A DNA stretch of 64,000 nucleotides. It comes from COE1 sp910588595. Its GTDB lineage: Bacteria > Bacillota > Clostridia > Lachnospirales > Lachnospiraceae. The stretch spans positions 28,958-92,957 of the forward strand of contig CARDBT010000008.1 in assembly GCA_948957135.1 (NCBI GenBank). The letters are read 5' to 3'. A program made the position numbers and the translations under genes. The notes below the pieces were generated by a model. That model saw only the letters and a list, made by a program, of their open reading frames with translations, was not told the origin of the DNA and did no database searches. Position 1 is the first letter of the stretch, and each line of letters opens with the position of its first letter. Shown piece after piece: positions 59,652 through 64,000 of the stretch.

Positions 59652-59788
59652 ATATCATTTTCATCCTATTTGGCAAATCGCAAAGGTACTTAAAACAGGT
59701 GCGTCTGCGGATTGCCCATACTTATCATAATGGACAAAAACGGTTCTGAATAACAGCAGAACAGACAGCGCGTAAACTTTCCTTTTTT

Positions 59789-59894
59789 GTATGAGTGTGC
59801 TATACTATCAAAAGATAACCAGCATGAGTAATGTATTATCGGTTTAGTATGAGTGTGCTATACTATCAAAAGATAACTGGCATGAGTTATGTAT
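59789..59894 (+). repeat. 48-bp direct repeat carrying an extended -10 promoter
   Basis: Copy 1 is 59789-59836 and copy 2 is 59847-59894, 58 bp apart, with three mismatches. Each contains TGTGCTATACT (TATACT at 59801-59806 and 59859-59864). Together with the MerR-type promoter this gives up to three promoters ahead of the gene at 59975. The 59652-59788 part of the gap shows only GTTCTG/CAGAAC pairing near 59741. Confidence 0.75.
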
Positions 59895-59900
59895 CAGGTA

Positions 59901-59931
59901 TTGACATTGACGTAACGTCAACCTATATAAT
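59901..59931 (+). promoter_or_regulatory. MerR-type promoter with 19-bp spacer and operator
   Basis: A perfect TTGACA (59901-59906), a 19-bp spacer and a perfect TATAAT (59926-59931). The spacer contains the operator dyad TTGACGT-A-ACGTCAA (59907-59921), exactly where MerR regulators bind to untwist an overlong promoter. It lies 44 bp before the MerR-fusion gene, pointing to autoregulation. Confidence 0.88.
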
Positions 59932-59974
59932 ACATGTAAAGCATACGATCCGATATGTTCCTGGGAGTGATAGC

Positions 59975-61153
59975 ATGGGCGAGAGATACACTGCAGGGGA
60001 ACTTGCCAGACGGGTGGGTGTCTCTGCGAGGACGGTCCGTTTTTATGACAAAAAAGAATTGTTAAAGCCTGTCGCATACACAGAGGGCGGCTATCGGCTC
60101 TACGACAGCCGTTCCGTACTGCTGCTGCAGAAGATCAAGCTGCTGCAGTATGCGGGGCTGTCCCTGGAGCAGATCAGTCGTATGATGGCAAGCGAGAGCG
60201 AGGAGTCCGTCACAGAGCTGCTCTGGCAGCAGAAATTGCTGTTGGAGCAGAAGAGAAATCAGATGAATCAGGTCATCGAATCCTTGGAGGATGCACTCTC
60301 TGCGTGCGGGACGCTGGAAACTGAGCATGAGCGCATGGAGTCGGTGCTGGATATCCTGCATGTGAAGGATATGGAGGCACCGTTTGACTACCGCTATGGA
60401 TTTTATGAGAACTATTCCGAAAATCAGCAGGACTGTTTTGGGTGGGTGTATGACCAGCTGCAGGTTCTTCCCGGCGCAGCAGTGCTGGATATGGGGAGTG
60501 GGCATGGAAACCTGTGGATCAGAAACTGGACAAGGATACCGGAAGGCGTGACGGTCACTGCAGTCGATAAACGAAACTCAGTGATCGATTTTCTCGAACA
60601 GTTTTATCTGGAAAATAAAAAGTTCCTGCAAAGGAATGTGAAGTTTCTCTTTCAGCGCCGGGATCTGGAGCGCAGCGGCATACAAAGTGAAAAGTACGAC
60701 AGGATCGTGGCAAATCATCTGTGGGATTTCATCGCGGACAAGGACGCGCTGATGGAAAAGGCAAAAAGTGCGCTGGGACAACAGGGATTTATGCTCTCGA
60801 CGTACAGTTCCTACGGCTTTCTGGAGGCGGTGGATCAGCTGCTCGGAAGTGTCGCAGCAGGCGTGGATCTCACGGGATTGATCGCAGGCAGGGATCTGGA
60901 GCGCAGACGGTTCGAGGAGAAGCTGCGTGCACATTTTACAAAAGTCAGCCGCGGCGTTTTCCAGAGCCGTCTGACAGGCATTGCCGACGCGGGGGTGTTG
61001 ACCGGATATATACAGAACAGTTATCCCGGGGAGTATGCGGCGCATGAACCTATGTGGAAAGAAGCGACCCGAAAGATCGATCAGCAGATTGCCAGGGAGG
61101 GAGCGCCTGAGATCCGGACATACATGCCGCTCTACAAGTGCAGGCAGATTTAG
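59975..61153 (+). CDS. MerR family regulator fused to a SAM methyltransferase
   Basis: 392 residues from ATG 59975 (GGGAG seven bases upstream); the frame from 59831 runs through the promoter region and is rejected. Residues 1-70 are a MerR helix-turn-helix: YTAGELARRVGVSARTVRFY, then GGYRLYD and the second-wing region; ~75-120 form the dimer coiled coil. Residues ~165-300 hold a class I methyltransferase: VLDMGSGHGNLWIRNW (motif I), VTAVDKRNS (acidic end) and DRIVANHLWDFIADKD. The C-terminal ~90 residues are not recognised. MerR regulators usually sense a ligand through this part, so either the domain binds SAM-like ligands or the enzyme modifies the inducer. The next gene encodes another methyltransferase. 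Confidence 0.85.
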   Translation: MGERYTAGELARRVGVSARTVRFYDKKELLKPVAYTEGGYRLYDSRSVLLLQKIKLLQYAGLSLEQISRMMASESEESVTELLWQQKLLLEQKRNQMNQVIESLEDALSACGTLETEHERMESVLDILHVKDMEAPFDYRYGFYENYSENQQDCFGWVYDQLQVLPGAAVLDMGSGHGNLWIRNWTRIPEGVTVTAVDKRNSVIDFLEQFYLENKKFLQRNVKFLFQRRDLERSGIQSEKYDRIVANHLWDFIADKDALMEKAKSALGQQGFMLSTYSSYGFLEAVDQLLGSVAAGVDLTGLIAGRDLERRRFEEKLRAHFTKVSRGVFQSRLTGIADAGVLTGYIQNSYPGEYAAHEPMWKEATRKIDQQIAREGAPEIRTYMPLYKCRQI

Positions 61154-61193
61154 ATATTGCGGAGATCAAAAATGAAAGGGAGTTGATGTTTTG

Positions 61194-61901
61194 ATGAAAA
61201 GAGCAGTGACGGATCTGCCGCCATGGGAATGCATGATGAAGAAAATGGTATGGCAGCAGTTGGGAGCGATAGCGGGCAGGAAAATCCTCGATTTTGGCAG
61301 CGGCGTGGGAGTGACAGCGGATCATCTGGCTGAAAAGAACGATGTGACGGCTGTGGAGCCGGACGAAGACAGTGCCGAGAACAGATGGATGGAGAATCCT
61401 TACACGCAGCTGATCGGGAGCACGAACATTCTGCGCCAGTTCGCGGATGAGACATTTGATGTCATCATCTGCCACAATGTGCTGGAGTACGCCCCGGATC
61501 GGGAGCAGATCGCTGCCGAGTTTGCAAGACTGCTGAAACCAGGCGGAAAACTCTCGATCGTCAAACATCACCGCGCAGGCAGGGTCATGCAGATGGTCGT
61601 GCTGCTGAATAATTTTGAGCATGCAAATGACCTGCTGGACGGAAAAAGCGGATCGTCCGCACAGTACGGGGAGATCTGTTATTATGAAGATGCCGACATT
61701 GAAAAATGGTGCAGCGGGTTAAAGATCACAAAAACTTTGGGGATGCGGACATTCTGGGATCTGCAGCAGAATCAGGAACAACACAAGGATCCTGCATGGC
61801 AGGACAAAATGGTCGAGATCGAGATGCGCGTATCGGATGTGGACGCGTATAAAGATATCGCCTTTTTCCACCATCTGACCATCGAAAAGCGACAGGGGTA
61901 G
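61194..61901 (+). CDS. class I SAM-dependent methyltransferase
   Basis: 235 residues from ATG 61194 (AGGGAG upstream; TTG 61191 possible). Motif I KILDFGSGVGVTADHLAE, acidic VTAVEPDEDS, FDVIICHNVLEYAPDR and RLLKPGGKLSIVKHHRAG identify a Methyltransf_11 protein similar to SmtA/Cmo-type enzymes. No membrane segment. It starts 40 bp after the MerR-methyltransferase gene and is probably its target gene through read-through. The substrate is unknown. Confidence 0.88.
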   Translation: MKRAVTDLPPWECMMKKMVWQQLGAIAGRKILDFGSGVGVTADHLAEKNDVTAVEPDEDSAENRWMENPYTQLIGSTNILRQFADETFDVIICHNVLEYAPDREQIAAEFARLLKPGGKLSIVKHHRAGRVMQMVVLLNNFEHANDLLDGKSGSSAQYGEICYYEDADIEKWCSGLKITKTLGMRTFWDLQQNQEQHKDPAWQDKMVEIEMRVSDVDAYKDIAFFHHLTIEKRQG

Positions 61902-61934
61902 ACAGAAAGGCAAAAGCGAAAGGGGGAGAACGCT

Positions 61935-62807
61935 ATGAACATCGCAGTGCTGTCGGATATCCACGGCAATCACATTGCGCTGGAAGCCTGTATGGAATAT
62001 CTGGAAAAACAGGATATCGACGCATACTGTTTTCTGGGAGACTATGTGGGGGAGCTGCCCGGGACCAGGCAGGTGATGGACACCCTGTATGATCTGCAGC
62101 GGAAGCTGCCCTGTTATATCATAAAGGGAAACAAGGAGGACTACCAGCTGTACGGTCTGGGGGAGGGACACCCGGAGTGGAACGCCTATCCGAGCACGGT
62201 CGGAATGCTGCGCTACGGAAGACAGCAGCTGACGCAGGAGGACATTTCTTTTCTGGAAAAGCTGCCGATCACGGATCGCATCCGCATAGAAGGAATGGAG
62301 GATATTCGGATCTGTCATGGCTCGCAGCGGGCGGTGAAGGAGGACATCCGCCCTGGCGGGAGTCGGAACGGGGAGATTCTTGCAGGGGTGGAAGAGAAAT
62401 ATGTGCTGTGCGGTCACACGCACAGGGCGATGGACATACAGGAGTGCGGCAAGACGATATGGAATCCCGGTTCTGTCGGTCTGCCGATCATCACAGAGGG
62501 CAGCATGAAGGCGCAGTTTATGCTCATTCATGGCGGCAATGGAGGATGGACGCCGGAGTTCGTGGCGCTTGATTACGATATTGAGTCTGTGATACGGGAC
62601 ATGCGCGAGAAGGGACTGTACGAGATCGCGCCATACTGGTCGATGGTGACTGAGTGCATCCTGCGCGGCAGGAAGGTTACGCACGGACAGGTATTGTGCA
62701 GGGCGATGGAACTGTGCGAGCAGGAGAACGGCAGATGCGACTGGCCCGAAGTGCCGGAGAACTGCTGGGAGAGGGCGTATGAGGATATGAAGAGCGGGAT
62801 CATATAG
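61935..62807 (+). CDS. metallophosphoesterase (YfcE/calcineurin-like)
   Basis: 290 residues. The dinuclear metal motifs are ordered as in calcineurin-like phosphoesterases: VLSDIHGNHIAL (Asp-x-His), FLGDYVGELPG (Gly-Asp), IIKGNKEDY (Gly-Asn, with the usual His replaced by Lys), RICHGSQR and LCGHTHRAM; TIWNPGSVGLP is typical of YfcE-like members. The usual GNHD/E is GNKE here. Such enzymes cleave phosphodiesters or phosphomonoesters; substrate unknown. GGGGGAG precedes ATG 61935, 33 bp behind the methyltransferase, so one operon is likely. Confidence 0.87.
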   Translation: MNIAVLSDIHGNHIALEACMEYLEKQDIDAYCFLGDYVGELPGTRQVMDTLYDLQRKLPCYIIKGNKEDYQLYGLGEGHPEWNAYPSTVGMLRYGRQQLTQEDISFLEKLPITDRIRIEGMEDIRICHGSQRAVKEDIRPGGSRNGEILAGVEEKYVLCGHTHRAMDIQECGKTIWNPGSVGLPIITEGSMKAQFMLIHGGNGGWTPEFVALDYDIESVIRDMREKGLYEIAPYWSMVTECILRGRKVTHGQVLCRAMELCEQENGRCDWPEVPENCWERAYEDMKSGII

Positions 62808-62865
62808 GATCTCGGCATCTCACAAAGGAACTCAGGGATGCGATTCGTCAGAAGTGGAGGGTATT

Positions 62866-63327
62866 ATGATGATGGAATACAAGTTGGTTCGTCTGGCGGA
62901 CAGACCGGACTTAAAGGAGCGCGCAGCACGGTGGTTTCACGAAAAATGGGGTATTCCGCTCGAGGCGTACGCGGAGAGCATGAAGGAATGTCTCGCCATG
63001 AAAAGTGCTGTGCCGCAGTGGTATCTGGCGCTGGAAGACGGTCAGATCATCGGCGGACTGGGAGTGATCGAGAATGACTTCCATGACAGAAAGGATCTGG
63101 CGCCCAATGTCTGCGCCGTCTACACGGAGGAGGCGCAGAGAGGGCGCGGCGTGGCGGGCGCCTTGCTCGATACGGTCTGCGCAGACATGAGGGAGCGCGG
63201 GATCAGCACGCTCTATCTGGTGACAGACCACACAGCGTTCTATGAGCGCTACGGCTGGGAATTTCTGTGCATGGTGCAGGGCGACGGCGAGCCGGAGCTG
63301 TCGCGGATGTACATACACCGCTGCTGA
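62866..63327 (+). CDS. GNAT family N-acetyltransferase
   Basis: 153 residues from ATG 62866 (GGAGGG just upstream; ATG 62869 also possible; the GTG at 62854 lies within the ribosome site). IIGGLGVIENDF, VYTEEAQRGRGVAGALLD (acetyl-CoA-binding motif A, R-G-x-G-x-A) and HTAFYERYGWEF are typical. It acetylates an amine on an unknown small molecule or protein. Directly behind its stop, in the same frame, begins a TipAS-like remnant. Confidence 0.88.
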   Translation: MMMEYKLVRLADRPDLKERAARWFHEKWGIPLEAYAESMKECLAMKSAVPQWYLALEDGQIIGGLGVIENDFHDRKDLAPNVCAVYTEEAQRGRGVAGALLDTVCADMRERGISTLYLVTDHTAFYERYGWEFLCMVQGDGEPELSRMYIHRC

Positions 63328-63792
63328 ATCTTCATAGCGCACTATGGCAGCAAGGAGGCGTGGAGAAAGCAGTTTTTGGAGAGTGCGGCGTCGGATGAGG
63401 CGCAGCAGAATTTTGCTAAGATCGTAGAGTGGTACGGGAGCAAGGAAAAGGCGATGGAGGCGCAGAAGAATCCCGCCGATGCGGGGCTTATGACCGCGTA
63501 TCAGAAACGCATCGCAGCAGTGATGCAGAAGCTTGCAGACAAAATGGGGACGGATGTCAATGCCATGGAAGTCAGGGAGATCGTCGGTGAGTATGATTTC
63601 GTGGCAAAGCAGCTGTACCAGATGGATGATGTCTCCGTACTGATGAAGGAGCTCGCAGCCAGCTATCAGACCAACGAGACGATGTGGAAAGTACAGGACA
63701 GCATCTACGGCGACGGCGCGACTGCGTATATCGGAAAGGCGCTGGAGGCGTTTTACCTGCAGCGCGCGTGTTACTGTTCACGCCCCAACTAA
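63328..63792 (+). pseudogene. TipAS-domain remnant of a MerR regulator
   Basis: The frame downstream of the GNAT stop encodes HYGSKEAWRKQF, QQNFAKIVEWYGSKEKAMEA, YQKRIAAVMQKLADKMG, VGEYDFVAKQLYQ and YIGKALEAFYL, which resemble the C-terminal ligand-binding domain of TipA-type MerR regulators. There is no MerR helix-turn-helix and no good start; TTG 63376 lies 17 bases behind AGGAGG. The last codons (from about 63762) run into an inverted-repeat sequence. It is best read as a decayed fragment; a small stand-alone TipAS protein is less likely. Confidence 0.6.
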
Positions 63793-63920
63793 TTCTGACA
63801 CAATTTTATGTAATGAAGGCGTAAACAGCAACCCATTTGCACACAAAATGCTAAAGTGCAAGCATTTTGGCGCACGTTTTTCACTACTTTTATTGACGAG
63901 TGAACAGTAACGCGCGTAGC
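63762..63920. repeat. possible miniature inverted-repeat element
   Basis: GTTACTGTTCAC (63770-63781) and GTGAACAGTAAC (63900-63911) are perfect inverted repeats, extended by GCGCG on the outer sides. Between them lies a hairpin AAAATGCT/AGCATTTT (63845-63852 with 63861-63868). The element overlaps the end of the TipAS remnant. The 63921-64000 tail shows nothing else. Confidence 0.4.
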
Positions 63921-64000
63921 TTCGGTCCGTGTTTCGTGTATACATCCACGGTAAACGCACGATTTTATGTCTATCCGCCAAAGAAAAAATCTGATATATT

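Noticed and set aside
59831..59974. N-terminal extension of the MerR fusion
   Set aside because: It would translate the direct repeat and the MerR operator; the proper MerR start with ribosome site is at 59975.

Overview
The window looks like a chromosome segment of a low-to-mid-GC Gram-positive anaerobe of the Clostridia, most likely Lachnospiraceae. The evidence is the gene content (DUF6033-type and DUF4037/DUF4125 proteins, GH25 muramidases with Ig-like repeats, LytR-CpsA-Psr protein, paired polyprenyl hexose-1-phosphate transferases), strong purine-rich Shine-Dalgarno sites and consensus -35/-10 promoters. The genus cannot be fixed by reading alone. All supported genes lie on the + strand. 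No rRNA, tRNA, CRISPR array or intact insertion sequence was seen.

Layout. (1) 1-2985: 3' part of a GH78 alpha-L-rhamnosidase. (2) 3000-8765: a compact module of three DPM1/GtrB-like glycosyltransferases, an FAD-dependent oxidoreductase, an NAD-dependent epimerase-like protein and a sugar-phosphate isomerase/epimerase-like TIM barrel. (3) 8797-15860: from a consensus promoter, a polyprenyl-phosphate sugar transferase, a WecG/TagA/CpsF transferase, a YdjC/ChbG deacetylase, an SGNH lipoprotein, two polytopic membrane proteins that may be halves of one split gene, and two SMR/EamA-type proteins. (4) 15912-23805: two GH25 muramidases interleaved with rfbB, rfbA and rfbC. (5) 23802-34713: an ABC polysaccharide exporter (Wzm/Wzt type, with a Wzt C-terminal domain), a methyltransferase with a kinase-like second domain, and three large GT2 proteins. 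(6) 34936-43629: phosphohexomutase, GtrA, further GT2 enzymes, a second polyprenyl-phosphate sugar transferase and an LCP wall-polymer ligase. Together regions 2-6 form a roughly 40-kb locus for making, exporting, attaching and remodelling a cell-wall polysaccharide that probably contains rhamnose. (7) 43697-54232: housekeeping genes glmS, an HtrA-type protease, clpX, a YczE-like membrane protein, a methyltransferase, a TPR-DUF4037-DUF4125 protein and trpS. (8) 54381-64000: an accessory stretch with a MATE exporter, rhomboid protease, GH127 beta-L-arabinofuranosidase, DUF6033 protein, a MerR-methyltransferase fusion behind a textbook 19-bp-spacer operator, a second methyltransferase, a metallophosphoesterase, a GNAT enzyme, and a TipAS-domain remnant that runs into a possible small inverted-repeat element.

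Most notable observations: a WbdD-like methyltransferase/kinase candidate next to a Wzt ATPase in a Gram-positive; an 86-nt nested hairpin with compensating G-U pairs between those two genes; a membrane-protein gene interrupted by two in-frame stops; a beta domain shared by both GH25 proteins; and oppositely charged tandem-repeat tails on a muramidase and on the LCP ligase of the same locus. Protein start sites were chosen from Shine-Dalgarno spacing; family names rest on motif recognition without database searches.
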